Below, piece by piece: positions 22,405 through 33,978 of a stretch of DNA of 64,000 bases. Each line of letters starts with the position of its first letter. The first letter of the stretch is position 1. This DNA is from Planoprotostelium fungivorum (taxonomy: Eukaryota > Evosea > Variosea > Cavosteliida > Cavosteliaceae): positions 43,046-107,045 of the forward strand of contig MDYQ01000076.1 in assembly GCA_003024175.1 (NCBI GenBank), read 5' to 3'. Made by a program: the position numbers and the translations under genes. The notes under the pieces are model-generated. The model was not told the DNA's origin. It ran no database searches and saw nothing but the letters and a program-made list of their open reading frames with translations.

Positions 22405-24128
22405 TCACGATCTTGTATTTGTCACTTTCACGTCGGCGACGCAGTGAAACAGTTTCGGTGCATAGTTCTTAACCGTTCGAAATGCAACGATTTCGATCTC
22501 ATAGCCTTCCACTGTCCACTGCCCCTCTCCAATGGACTCGGTCTCGTCTGCCGCCGGTGTGACGCCCAACCACAGTAAGAGTCCTCTCGTCACGTGCTGC
22601 GCCGCCATCTTTCTATATTCTTCCCTGTGGCAGACGTGGTGGTAGTGGATGACACCTCCTCTCGGTTTGAGGAAAGAGAAGGCCCTGGGTATGAAGTCGA
22701 CGGGTGTGGGAATGTAGCCCATGAGAACACGATCGGAGGTTCCGATGTACAGTTCGCCTTGCTCTCGGTTGTCACCCAAGAGGGGAACGATTTGTGATCG
22801 TCCCTGGTTCTCACTGTTCAAACGGATGAGAAACAGCTCGATGACGTTTCATCGCGATCGCGATCGGGTCGATCGATCGCACGGTCACGATCGCGATCAT
22901 GTTGATGATAGAATGACGATGATGTTTTGTAGATCGATCATGATGACCATCACGATCACATGATGTCCATGATGATGGATGATGTCATCAGCACCTGAGG
23001 TTCTGCACGAGCCACCGATGAGACAGAGGATTCTTCTCGATCGAAATGATCTTCTCCGCATTCGAGCGGGCTGCAAGTGGAGCAGAGAAATAACCGATGC
23101 CAGCAAACATGTCTACGACAACTTCTCCGTCGAGACGGAGGTTGCTGAAGTGCATTCTCTCGGTGCCGTTTCCAGAGGCGAACATCACCTGATGAAACGA
23201 TGAGAATGACTTCGTGATGTGATCTCATCGTGGATGTGTTGATGTGTTGTGATCATGCGATGTGATCATATCGTGATGTGATGGTCAATTTCATTTCATC
23301 GATTGATTTTATGTGATGTCATCTCCGATGAGACTCCACATGTGTCGTCATAAACATTCCACGACATCACTCATCATCACCTCTGATACGTCCAAGTTGT
23401 ACACGATACCATTTTCCACGTGCCGTACCTTTGTCTCCCTTCCCTCCGGTAGCGTCGTGCGTAATATACGTATCGAAGGCTGTCTCAATTCACCGTGGAT
23501 GCCATCTAGATCCTCCACAACCGTCCGGCAGCCTGTCCCCCGTCAGTCTGAGTTTTCACCGAATTTCCCACCCGGTATGACCTTGAGCATACCCTCAGCC
23601 ATTTCCGTTGCGTAAGGAAATTCCTCTGAAAGTTTGTGGATGACGACAACGTGTCCCAGCCTCTCCCAGCCCAACGGTACGTGCTCCACGTCATTTTCGT
23701 CGAAATTTCTGACGTTTTCACGCAGGTAGTGGATGAGTCTGTCCCTGGGGCCTACTGGAGAGGTGGGGCCAAGTGCAGTGATCGCTCTCTGATCGAGCTG
23801 CTCTGAGTGGGCGACGAGAAAAGATTCGATGGAGGGAAAGATGTGGAAGGTGATGGAAGATGCATTGTCGATGTTCTCGATCTGATCGGAGGTGAGTTGA
23901 CGTGTGATGGGTGAATGTGACGAGAGGTGGAGGGGTCGGAGGGCTCACAATGTGTCTGTGATGATCGTCGATGTCATTGGACAATGGGATGAAAGTGTAG
24001 TTGTCGATGGTTCCTAGAGTGGGGAGAGAGCTCCTCGCGCCGATGTCACTGATCTCTTTCATGATCCGTTGTGTGTAGCGCTTAGGACATCGCACTACGA
24101 CAAATGCGTTCGTCACATCGTCTGACAT
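22405..24128 (-). CDS. TYW2: tRNA wybutosine-synthesising protein 2 (TYW2/Trm12-like)
   Basis: Descending exons 23949-24128, ~23572-23881, 23381-23505, 22995-23188, 22405-22813. TYW2 transfers the 3-amino-3-carboxypropyl group of S-adenosylmethionine to the tRNA-Phe wybutosine precursor. The class-I methyltransferase-like core is clear: RHVENGIVYNLDV, SEVMFASGNGTERMHFSNL, the SAM motif VVVDMFAGIGYFSAPL, then IEKNPLSHRW and LLGDNREQGE. TRM5 is the close alternative; TYW2 is preferred for the GNGTER and GDNRE segments. Two introns are longer than usual (181 and 192 bases) and rich in GATC/GATG words. The last exon contains a likely GYIPTP catalytic or binding segment. Confidence 0.82.
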
Positions 24129-24299
24129 GTTTTGGATATGTGATCGCCTGACGCTATCGATTGGCGGTTTGAAACTTGAAGAGATGAACTCACTCGTGAT
24201 GTGATGCGATCGGATGAGATGTGTGTTCGTTGTAATGCTTCACAAATTTGATTGAGACAAATACAAACGCGAGCATCGGGCTCCGGCAGGAGCTAGAAC

Positions 24300-26273
24300 A
24301 TGAAGAAGTCTGCGCTATCTCAGAAGAAAGATGCAGGAGGTTCAACCCACACCGAACCTCTTAAAGATGAAGAAGAGATAACATCTTCCTTCGTTCACCT
24401 TCACAAATCACCAAAGGTAAGCTCTGAAGATGCCTCCAACAACTTTTCCATCCACACGATCCGCTTAATGTTCATTTTTATGACAAATCATACAAGGTAG
24501 AGAGAGAGGCCAAACGCCTTCTTAAGAGATTCTTATCAGGCGATCCTTACTACTCTTGGTTCGAGAAACCACACACACTCACCATCTTATTGCTGTGCGG
24601 AATCGGCCTCGTCATCTTTGCATTCACACGTGAAGGAAGAGGAGATATGGAGACCAACACGAAGCAGTGAGCTCATTCTCCCCGATCAATCATCTCGTCA
24701 TCTCACAATCGACAGTGGCATAGTCGCCCTCTGTCTGTGTTACCTCTTCTATTCCGCAGCTCAGAACAGAGATGGACTTTTCGTCCGACCACACCCCATC
24801 TTCTGGAGAATCGTCATGGGCTGTGGTGTCCTCTACGCGTGTCTCCTCGTCTTTCTCCTCTTCCAGGTTCGTCCATCTTCATCTCTTCGACGATGGTTCT
24901 CATCTTTTATAGACGGCGGAAGATGCATGGTGGCTGTTGAATCGCGTGGACTCTAGATTAGGAATTCCACTTCCAGAGAGGTCTTATGCAGAGAACTGCG
25001 ACATCTATACTCCGAACGATCCCGTGACTTCCTTCCGTAACGTTTGGGTTCGTATCATCGACATTGTCCATCATCAGCCATCGCACACGATGATTCACAT
25101 CATCATCATCATCTCGCCATCAGATCATCACATCACATTTCGCCATCAGATCATCACATCTCGAATCACATGAACGAACGATCCATCTCATCCGACATCA
25201 CGGACTGATGATATCGATAGGATGCCGTCAACGATGAGTTCATGGTGGCCCACTTCTTCGGTTGGGCTTGTAAGGCCATCCTCCTTCGCGATTGGTACTT
25301 GTGCAACTTCATGAGCATCCTCTTTGAACTGCTCGAAATGTCACTCCAACACCTCCTGCCCAACTTTGCCGAATGCTGGTGGGATCATGTGAGAAAATTC
25401 CTAGATCATTCCTCGAATATTCTCAGAAGTGTTCTGCGAATGGTATTGAAGGACTGTACAGTGGATATTGGACGTCTTGACCATGAATTTATTTGGAATT
25501 ATTTTGGGACTTCGATTCGTACGCTATTTCAACTGCACGGTGCGTGGGATACGTAACTCGAAATCTCCACGACTGATGTCTATAGCCCTACGGTTGGGTC
25601 GCTGGCGTCAGACCAGAGATGGAAGAGTACAATTGGGACATCCTCAAGAACTGGAGACGCCTCGCTTCGGTCATCATCCTCATCTTCACCATATCCTCTT
25701 TTATTTCCTTTTATTCTTCGATTTTGGGACCTCCCACCTTGACTCTATCACGTCAACGTGATCGAATTGAATGCCTTCTTCTTGAAGTACGTTCTACACA
25801 TCCCTCCCCCCCACCCAATCAATGTCATACGTCTCTTCCTGTGGTGGGGCTTAGGTTTACCTGCTGCGAGAGAGTTCTACCAATATGTAACCGATCCGTG
25901 AGTATCGATCTGGCCGCCCCTCCCTCCCACGAGGCGTCAGAGCGTCGGCGGAAACGTCCGCGTGGAGGGGGAGGGCGGATCGTTCGAACGAGCGCTCATT
26001 TCGATGTAGAAAGTGTAAGAGGATGGGTTCTATGTGTTGGATCGTTGCAGCGTGTGCTATTCTAGAGCTCCTCCTGTGGATCAAATACGGCTTCTCCAAA
26101 CAGTGTGTGACCTCTCATCATCTTCAACTGACCTCTATAGAATGTTCACGGCACAGGCACCACCAGTGGTTGTCTATTCGTGGATCGTATCGCTGTCTCT
26201 GTTGTTCGTCTGGGCTGTTTATTACTACGGAATACGTGGTGGAACTGACTATAGAAAGAGTAAGACACAATAA
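24300..26273 (+). CDS. PTDSS1: Phosphatidylserine synthase (PTDSS family)
   Basis: Base-exchange enzyme of the ER making phosphatidylserine from other phospholipids. Exons 24300-24416, 24497-24666, 24716-24866, 24913-25047, 25221-25388, 25462-25539, 25586-25690, 25752-25897, 26010-26102, 26141-26273; about 425 residues with many helices. Family motifs include NCDIYTPNDP, NDEFMVAHFFGWACKAILLRDW-like helix (here AHFFGWACKAILLRDWYLC), ELLEMSLQHLLPNFAECWWD, VIELNAFFLKYVLHIPPPHP, RLFLWWGLGLPAAREFYQY and DPKCKRMG. The exon 7-8 junction works only as an AT-AC intron (see that entry). The same gene type is ER-resident in animals and plants. The assignment is firm. Confidence 0.92.
25691..25751 (+). 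other. AT-AC (U12-type) spliceosomal intron in the phosphatidylserine synthase gene
   Basis: The 61-base segment begins ATATCCTC and ends CTATCAC. It contains a near-consensus U12 branch element CCTTGACTC about 10 bases before the end. It has no AG dinucleotide that could serve a normal acceptor. Removing exactly 25691-25751 joins FT to VNVIELNAFFLK in frame and restores the conserved helix of the family; any other reading gives either ~25 spurious residues or a frameshift. Confidence 0.82.
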
Positions 26274-26454
26274 AAGTCTTCCTCTCTTTTCACATGAGTC
26301 TGCATCACACAGATCGTCGTGCAGACATGTCTAAAAACGAACGACAGTATGGATGAGATGGGAGAGTTCATCGTGAGAGATGATGGCGATCTCATTTTAT
26401 GGACATGTTCGATCTCTCATTTGACTCCAGATGAGAAGATGTGATGGATCGACA

Positions 26455-27316
26455 TCAGTCTGCCTTCTCGTTCTTTCTCATGACGTACATGTAATCTAAC
26501 GTAGCTGGCTCGTTGTCTGTCGCACAATAGCCCGGGAAATCTGTCTGCTGTATCACCTGCTCATCATCACCATCTCTGATCCAACAAGATCGGACTCACC
26601 CTCCATCTCAGTTTCTCATCTTGGAGGTAACACAGCCTCCTCTCTGGGATTCCATAAGTGATGACGATGAAGAGACCTCCCGGCTTTAATACTCGACACG
26701 CTTCGAGGCACATGGCGGTGGCAGCGTGTGGATCTTCTGAACAGAGGAGGGCATCCATCGTACCTTTTTCAATGACTGATCGAAAGGTGAGTGGAAGAGA
26801 GAAGAGCTCGGTGTCGCGTGAGACTCACCAATGTCGAATGAGTTGGGTGCATACGACATGTCTGTCACGTCCATTACTTGATATTCAATGTCTTCCGGAT
26901 GACTCCACGCTTCGTGGATGCCTTCTCGCTATCATCGGTTGGTGTCGTTGCATTTTACAAATCAATCACCTCCTCTGAATCTCTATATTCTTTGATCTTT
27001 GCCTCTTTCCTCTTATTCATGGCCGCGATAACAGCTGCAGAGAAGTCTACGTTGATCACAGATCCAAATCCATCGAGAAACAGTTGCTCTCCAAAAAGAG
27101 AGTTACCGCAGCCCAGGTTTAAAATACGAAGTCGCTGTGCAGCTGATTGATATGGCTCGATGATGGGTCTGATGTTTGGAATGAGGGAGTGATAATCTTG
27201 ATACCATTCGAACGTCTCCCTCTTCTCTTTCGTGTATCGCTCTTCCCAATATCTTTGGGTTCCATAATCTGATTCTACTAAGACAGTAACCTAGTCGTAT
27301 CGTTACCTGTCGTCAT
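26455..27316 (-). CDS. SAM-dependent methyltransferase of the EEF1AKMT4/METTL13-N type
   Basis: Descending exons 27307-27316, 26970-27277, 26829-26928, 26600-26775, 26455-26556; about 230 residues. The first exon is only ten bases. The N-terminus YGTQRYWEERYTKEKRETF with FEWYQDY is characteristic of the EEF1A lysine methyltransferase 4 / METTL13 / CSKMT family. Motif I is NLGCGNSLFGEQLF; post-I is INVDFSAAVIAAM; the acidic FDIVIEKGTMDALLC and VLKPGGLFIVITYG follow. Known relatives methylate lysine in elongation factor 1A or citrate synthase. The substrate here cannot be told. Neighbouring genes give no hint. Confidence 0.82.
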
Positions 27317-27410
27317 CGCGATGTGAGCGTGTGTGCGATGATCGTAACATCATGTCCAATTACAACATTTCTAATATGATTCTCTTTTATATTCGAACAA
27401 TTAATTCTCG

Positions 27411-28757
27411 GTGGACAGAGCAGACAGCAGCTCCTTCACTGGCTTTCCCTTGAAAGAGATCTCATAGACGACATGCATCAGAGGGTACCTGATATCATCC
27501 GTCAATCATCATCTCCCAATGTCTCCTCACTCTTTGGTCAAGTTGAGGTTGACGAGGATTCTGTCTACTTCTTCAGCGGTGCCTGTTCCCTGCAGCATCT
27601 GTCCGTTGAGCATCTCAACCTCAAGCTCTTTGAATGTCTTTCCCGTCTTGGCGAAAGCTTCGGCGCACTTTCTGTTTCTTCCCTCCGTGCATGTGACAAA
27701 GAGATCGGCCAGACCGCATGACTCGAAGAAGGTCTCCGTCTTCACTCCCTGGAAGAAGTGTTGGGCGAACTTCTTCATCTCCAACAGACCGATACGGAGG
27801 ATGGCGGCCTTTGTGTTTCCGGGGTATCTTTAGAGGATGAGAAAAGATGCAAGATGATGATGGAAGATGATTCGAGAGGAATTTTGAAGAGCTCACCCCA
27901 TTCCATCGGAGAAACCGGCGGCGAGGGCGACGACGTTCTTCAAGGCACCGCAGATTTCGACACCAGCGATGTCTTCGATGGGCTCACATCGGAAGGTGGG
28001 GGTGTTGAAGAGGGTGACGTAGAGGTCGGCGTTCTTTCTGTTGCTGTATCCTGATGTGATGTGAGACGGTGAGATGAAAAGATGACTCACCGATGGTGGC
28101 CTCAGAGAACATGTCTTTGGCAACTTCGTTGGCGATGTTGGCTCCCATGAGAACAGAGACATCGACGCTGAGGTTGTCTCTGATGATGGAGGAAAGGAGG
28201 ACGGGTCCGGTCTCGTTCAGATCGACTCCCTTCGTTTCCATCAGATGAGAACAAGAATAGAGAACAAGAATAAAGAACATGAAGATCATGATCTCGAGGA
28301 CGAATGTGTGTTGGATCTGGATGAAAAGTGTACCTTGATGAGGGAGATGGCCTTGGCGTTAGAGGGGAGGTGGGCCTTGATGGTAGCACACGTTCTCTTC
28401 AAAAATTGGTGGGGTATTACAAAGACAAGAACGGTGGCATCTTTCACAGACTCGACCAGATCGGGCACAGCGACGACACTGGAGTCGATGGTGATGCCTG
28501 GGAGGTACTTGGGGTTCTGGTGGGTGGTGTTGAAGACCTGGCTGAGTTTCTGTCCCTCATAGTCTTCTTCGTACATCCACATGCGAACCTTTAGAGGTGA
28601 GTCGAAATGGATGTGATACCATTCGGATGATAGAGGACGTTACCTCAGGGTCGAAGACCTCTGGGTTTCTGCGGACGTTGTAGCCAATGATCTTGGCAAT
28701 GGCGCTCCCCCAGTTACCTGAGCCAATGATGGCAACCTTCTCTTTTCCGGTAGACAT
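27411..28757 (-). CDS. GPD1: NAD-dependent glycerol-3-phosphate dehydrogenase
   Basis: Descending exons 28644-28757, 28334-28588, 28091-28229, 27897-28050, 27531-27827, 27411-27488; about 345 residues. It converts dihydroxyacetone phosphate and NADH to glycerol-3-phosphate, feeding glycerolipid synthesis and redox balance. The Rossmann motif is [18 protein letters not shown], followed by [32 protein letters not shown], the catalytic region [20 protein letters not shown] with the essential Lys, [15 protein letters not shown], and [18 protein letters not shown]. The start at 28757 ([11 protein letters not shown]) fits cytosolic members; an in-frame open leader continues upstream, so an organelle-targeted form is possible. 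Confidence 0.93.
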
Positions 28758-28971
28758 GCTTCTAAACTGTCTCACAGAGTCAGCCTTTCCATCGCAATGC
28801 ACTTTCTTACGTTGTGTATGTGTGGTGAAGTTGTGTTGATGCGGAAACAGAATGCTGTGACAAGAGTCAAACGGGGATGGAAGAATAAGAAGAGGAAGAC
28901 GCACCTGACGCCGGTGCTCTCTGTTTTAGACAACGGAGATGAATGATCCGGGACAAGGTAATCGGGAGCAT

Positions 28972-29223
28972 TCAATTTTCCTTGGAATGAAAGGAAGAGC
29001 GGGCAACACGAAGAGGAGGATCAGAAGATGCGGAGAAGGCTGACAGTGCGATAATCCCCGCTCCGCTCATCAGACGGCAGGTGGATCTATAGGTCTGTGC
29101 GGTTGGTGTGTTATATGATCGTGAAAATCCTGTGACAAAGATGGAGAAGCCAACGATGTTACCCCACAACAACGCAGATCTCGTTCCAAAGATGAAGACA
29201 GAAGAACTCGCATGATCCACCAT
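28972..29223 (-). CDS. Possible small membrane protein
   Basis: An ATG at 29223 opens an 83-codon frame with a hydrophobic stretch (SALLWGNIVGFSIFVTGF) and a second weak one (MSGAGIIALSAFSA). A 33-base GT-AG segment inside is a multiple of three, so it may or may not be spliced. No family is recognised. It lies between the minus-strand G3P dehydrogenase and the plus-strand SPFH gene, where a small gene would fit. It could equally be chance. Confidence 0.3.
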   Translation of the reverse strand: MVDHASSSVFIFGTRSALLWGNIVGFSIFVTGFSRSYNTPTAQTYRSTCRLMSGAGIIALSAFSASSDPPLRVARSSFHSKEN

Positions 29224-29438
29224 GATGTACACCGCTTCTAGTGCTTTCGCGCAAATCAGCCAACCAGGGCGTATGGAAAAGAGGAAGGAGAAGCTGCAAC
29301 GGCCGTTGTGTTTTTCGTTTTTAATTTGCTGAGAAGCGGGCTGAAAATGCTTCTTCAGTGTTTTCCGCCCGAACACAACCGTCTTCGGACAGACACAAGT
29401 ACACCATCAGCGACAAGCTGGACAATCGAGTCTTCCCG

Positions 29439-30583
29439 ATGCAAACCCTCACCATGAACACTGATTCTTTAGAGGACGACGACCTCCACGACATCCAAGC
29501 TGGAACTTCACCTCTGGCCGTCTGTTTGGGCGTGGTCTGCTGCCCATTGACGGTCTTCTGCTCGTGGTTCACAGTCCCCGTGAGAGAAGAGGCAGTGCTG
29601 TTGTCATACGGAAAATACACCGGCACCATCACAGACCCCGGATGTCATTTCGCCAACTGCTTTGGAAGAGAGATCATCAAGATCAGGTATGAGCCTATCA
29701 CCACCGGAGGCAGGAACTGTTAATCTGATTGAACCACAGCACGAGAAAACAGTCCATCGAGCTTCCCAACACCAAGGTGAGCTAACCACCTTCACATCCA
29801 TCACCTTCTTACACCTCGGCTCAGATCGTAGATCGTAACGGAAGCCCCCTCATCATCTCCGGAATCGTTGTCTTCCAGTTCATCAACTCCAAGAGAGCCG
29901 CTTTAGACATTCAGAACGCATTGTCGTTCGTGCGAGATCAATCACAAGCCGTGATGAAACAGATCGTATCCGAGTACCCCTACGAGGTGATCTCATCCCC
30001 TCCCTTCACTCCATCTCACACGTCACCGCAGTGCCACGAAGATGTGGACACCGACTACAAGGGTGCATGCCTCAAGACCGAAGCGGCTGAGATCGGGGAG
30101 AAGTTGGTTCAGCGTCTGCAGAGCAAAGTCAACATCGCCGGTGCCAAGGTGAAGATGATCGACCCTCTCATGTTCTATATCCATGAGAATTCAATGCTGA
30201 ATCGATGATTCAGGTTATCTCCTTCCAGTTCAACGAACTCTCTTACGCACCAGAGATCGCTCAGGGAATGTTGAAGAAGCAGCAAGCCATGGCCACAGTC
30301 GGTGCCAGACGCACCATCGTAGAGGGTGATCCTCATCATCGTCACCTCCACGTCCATCACATCATCGAACGTAACATTGACCTTCATCAGGTGCCGTGGA
30401 GATCGCTCACGGAGCCATCGTGAAATTAGAAGGAAAGGGAATCAGATTGGAGCCAGCCGAGCAGACCAGACTCGTCACCAACCTACTGACAGTCATCTGG
30501 TGAGAGGAAGTGAGGAGAGTGATCGTTCTGACGCATCTTTCAGCTCAGAGAACGACGTGCAACCCACCGTGAATGTGGCGTAA
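29439..30583 (+). CDS. SPFH/band-7 domain protein (stomatin/prohibitin-like)
   Basis: Exons 29439-29686, 29740-29776, 29825-29986, 30032-30148, 30214-30325, 30391-30499, 30544-30583; about 275 residues. An N-terminal hydrophobic hairpin (LAVCLGVVCCPLTVFCSWF) is followed by VPVREEAVLLSYGKYTGTI, IELPNTKIVDRNGSPLIISG, VVFQFINSKRAALDI and the C-terminal coiled LSYAPEIAQGMLKKQQAMAT with ARRTIVEGAVEIAHGAI. This matches the SPFH (stomatin, prohibitin, flotillin, HflK/C) superfamily; the AxGxxEIAHG stretch is typical of the podocin/stomatin-like group and of bacterial-type SPFH proteins in amoebae. SPFH proteins scaffold membrane microdomains. Exact subfamily not resolved. Confidence 0.82.
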
Positions 30584-30904
30584 GACAATCGAGATATGTA
30601 TTAGAATAGATGTGTCCTTCTATGTCGTCTCGTCTTGTGTTCTATTCGTGGTAGATGGAGCAGAACACATTAAAATATATTAAATCATACGCGTTGTATA
30701 GGCAAAAAGAGAAGACAATCGCGAATTCGCCTGTACATCCGAGCGGGTGGGTGCATCATCATGCCCGACATCTTCTATGTCTTCTATAAACAACAACCGA
30801 TCGAATATATGCTGTTGACTATCCTTTGAAGACACTGACATCTCTTTTCAGTATCGATCCCATCCCGCTTTCTTCCTTCGATCCGTCACAGCACCTCCTC
30901 GATC
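30584..30904. other. Intergenic spacer
   Basis: About 320 bases. A T/A-rich stretch near 30670-30690 may hold the 3' processing signal of the SPFH gene. No other feature seen. Confidence 0.5.
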
Positions 30905-33900
30905 ATGTTGAAGCGTGTATCGTGGCTGGCCAGTTGGCTGGGTCGTCTTCCGGATGAGAATGCACCGCTCTCACCCGAGGCTTTGAACGAATTCAGACAG
31001 TATCTGATCGATCATATGGTTTCTGAATGGCAGCCCCAATATATCGACTTCGATGCTCTCGTCGCCATTCTTCACAGAGAACTCGAAGCGAAAGGTATGA
31101 CACGGTGGATTCGTAGAACATACAAATGGTAACACGAAATCATCAGACAAGAGGAAGTATCCACGATTGAACGACGGAGGCGAATACGAGAAAGAAGAGG
31201 AGAATACGTTTTTTCAGACGATAGAAGAGGTCGAATCTTGTCGCTCCTCCGCCAATGTCAGTCTGATCGACCTGCAGGCCACTGGTGGTCGACTGTGGGA
31301 GGTGCTGGGGGAGGAATACATCAAGATCAACGATTTCTTTAATGAGATCGACTCCCAAGTCCGCACGACTCTCGATAAATTAGAACAAGAGGCGGCAGAG
31401 GTGAACTATATTCTCATGTTCATCCATCTTACTCGATTAGTTCTCCGTATCCGAAGAGGTCAAGATGTTGAAGAGTAGAAAGCAACTCACAGAGGCCTTC
31501 ATTCAATTGCACAGGGGTATCACCATGTTACAATCGTATTCAGCAGTCAATCATGGTGCGGCATTAGAGGTGAGATCCCATGTGGTGGGGACATGCGATG
31601 ACAAGGTGCAGATCATCAAGATACACGACATGTTATCTCTCAACGAGACGAGAGACTCGCTCATCGAAGAGCACAGGAGGTCATCTCAGGTGATGTCTTC
31701 ACCTGCCGTGATGCATGCGATCTGATTATCGGACAGCAAATCTACCATCTGAACCAACAACCTTTCTGGATCAGATCTCACAGCTTACAAGACATCTTAC
31801 ACAAGACGGAGGTGACTCATCCCTCATCTCGATCATCATCATCACCATCATGTGATCATGTTCACCCCCGTCAGAAAATCTATTCGAAGACCTTCGATCT
31901 CAACATGGACAAGACGAAGGCTGTTCTCAATCGACAGAGGAAGATCCTATCGCAGCAGGCCGTCTTCACCCTCGGCCTGTGGTGCGGTGTCAACCTCGCT
32001 CTCTTCATGGTCTTACTCTTGGTGAGACATCTACACGTCCGATCGATGTCTAAACTGTGACTCAGCTGTTCTTCTGGAACTCTGAACAATTCAATACGCA
32101 GGCTTTTTTCGCGGGATTTCCGTTGTTCCGTGGAATTGGAATGCTGCTGTTCCAGATCTGGTGGTGGGGTGAGAAATTTCGGTGAAAACTCGTGACTGAG
32201 AGAGGCAGGTGTGATGACGTACATCTACAAGGAGTGGAAGATCAACTATGTTCTTATTTTGCACCTGGATCCCCCTTCAGCTCTGGGTCACTACCACATC
32301 TTCAAGGTGAACCTCCAACCATTCCATCCGTCTACAACTCGCCCATTCATCCATCTACAACTCTCCTGACCATCTCAGATCACCGGCTTATTGACCTCCA
32401 TCTGGCTCTCTTGTTTCATTCTCTTCACCGTCCACACGAAGACAGGCTTCTCCCTCTTTGCCCTCCCCCACGAGTGGTTCCCCATCATCATGCTCTGCAT
32501 CTTCTCTGCCCTCGCTCTCAATCCATTTCACTTCTTCTATCGATCCACGAGATGGTGGTTGGCCAAGACCCTCTTCATGTGAGGAAGAGTTGTAGGCGAG
32601 CTGTCTCTGATGAATTCAGGTGCCTCTTTTCACCTCTGACGGACACGATCTTTGTGCATTTCTTCGTGTCGGATATCATGACGTCTATGCCAAAGTTTTT
32701 TGGGGAGGTGAGATGGTTCGATATGTTGTGATATTTATTCCTTTTCGTTTGGGATTTATTTATTTTCATTTGGGATTTATACATTTTCGTCTGGGACTCA
32801 CTTGGTCCAGATCGAATACATGCTGTGCTATCTCATCAGCGGAGATTGGAAGGTCAACGGTGCGTCCCAATTCCCGTCTCAATCCATCTGACTCGTTGTA
32901 GAGAGCGGTCGTTGCACGGCGTGGGTGACCTTCTTGCTGCCCTACACGGTCATGTTCCCCCTCTGGATTCGATTTTGGCAATGCATCAGGCGATATGTTC
33001 AGACGAGAGAGAAAGAACATTTGGCCAACGCTGGAAAATATTTCTCCAGCATGAGTTGTCAAGTCTTTGGCGCCATCAACAAATTTCAGAGTGAGAATCT
33101 CTTTTCCAATTTGAAATTTTTGGTTGGAAAATCTTCGTTTTAGAAAAATTTTTTATTTTTAAGAAAATAGAAAGGCAGTGATGATGAGAGAGCTGATGAT
33201 GAGAAGGTTACAATCCATCGTGGGAGGCGACACGTGTCTTCTGGGCGATGAGCTTCTGTGTGGCCACCATTTACGTCTACGTGTGGGATATCGTCATGGA
33301 TTGGGGTCTAGGACTTCCTCATCGAAAGACGAGGTTTGCCTTCCTCAGAAACAATCTCATCTTTCGTCCGGCCGTAAGTCATCTCATCTAATCATCTCAT
33401 CTAATCATCTCATCTCTAACCATCTCATCTGTAATCATGATTCTCACATCCATCAGGTATACTACCTCGTCATCTTCTTAGACGGTCTCGGACGCTTCTC
33501 TTGGACGTGGGCTCTCACCCNATCGAAAGACGAGGTTTGCCTTCCTCAGAAACAATCTCATCTTTCGTCCGGCCGTAAGTCATCTCATCTAATCATCTCA
33601 TCTAATCATCTCAACTGTAATCATGATTCTCACCTCCATCAGGTATACTACCTCGTCATCTTCTTAGACGGTCTCGGACGCTTCTCTTGGACGTGGGCTC
33701 TCACTCAAACACCCATCCCTGGACTGCACCCCGTCTACGTTCCTCTCATCTTTGCCGGCATAGAGATATCGAGGCGAAGCATGTGGGGCATCATCAGAGT
33801 TGAATACGAGCACTTGAAGAACTGCATCAAGTACAAGGCACTGAGAGAGGTGCCTCTTCCGAAATGGACGCCAACAAAGACACCTTCTTCGTCGGGAAAG

Positions 33901-33909
33901 TTGAATTAA
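30905..33909 (+). CDS. XPR1: SPX-EXS domain phosphate exporter (XPR1/PHO1 type); contains an assembly break
   Basis: Exons 30905-31094, 31147-31400, 31465-31569, 31621-31689, 31737-31811, 31875-32021, 32066-32168, 32209-32306, 32379-32578, 32620-32707, 32811-32859, 32902-33090, 33207-33373, then 33643-33909. The segment 33457-33642 is a second, slightly different copy around an N. The N-terminus (SEWQPQYIDFDALVAILHRE) and later helices are SPX-like; SPX domains bind inositol pyrophosphates. The EXS part has FYRSTRWWLAKTL, VMFPLWIRFWQCIRRYVQTR, HLANAGKYFSS, YVWDIVMDWGLG, RFSWTWALTQ and RRSMWGIIRVEYEHLKNC. XPR1 exports phosphate across plasma or Golgi membranes. The gene is real; only the assembly is defective. 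Confidence 0.88.
33321..33710. repeat. Near-identical direct duplication around an N (unmerged contig ends)
   Basis: Bases 33321-33520 and 33522-33706 repeat the same exon-intron-exon stretch of the XPR1-like gene. They differ by a small deletion of ~15 bases in a simple ATC-rich part of the intron and by single bases. The N at 33521 joins them. Read as one copy, the protein is continuous and matches the family; read as two, an exon is duplicated out of phase. This is almost surely two overlapping contig ends that failed to merge, perhaps from two alleles. Confidence 0.9.
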
Positions 33910-33978
33910 GAGGATGAGCACGAGGTGTCGCTGATGATCCACGATGATGAGGAAAAGAATAAAATAACGAATCGTGAT

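Noticed and set aside
25691-25751. Frameshift or sequencing error in phosphatidylserine synthase
   Set aside because: An AT-AC intron with U12 branch explains the frame change exactly.
33321-33710. True exon duplication in the XPR1-like gene
   Set aside because: The N between the copies and the normal protein read from a single copy point to an assembly join.
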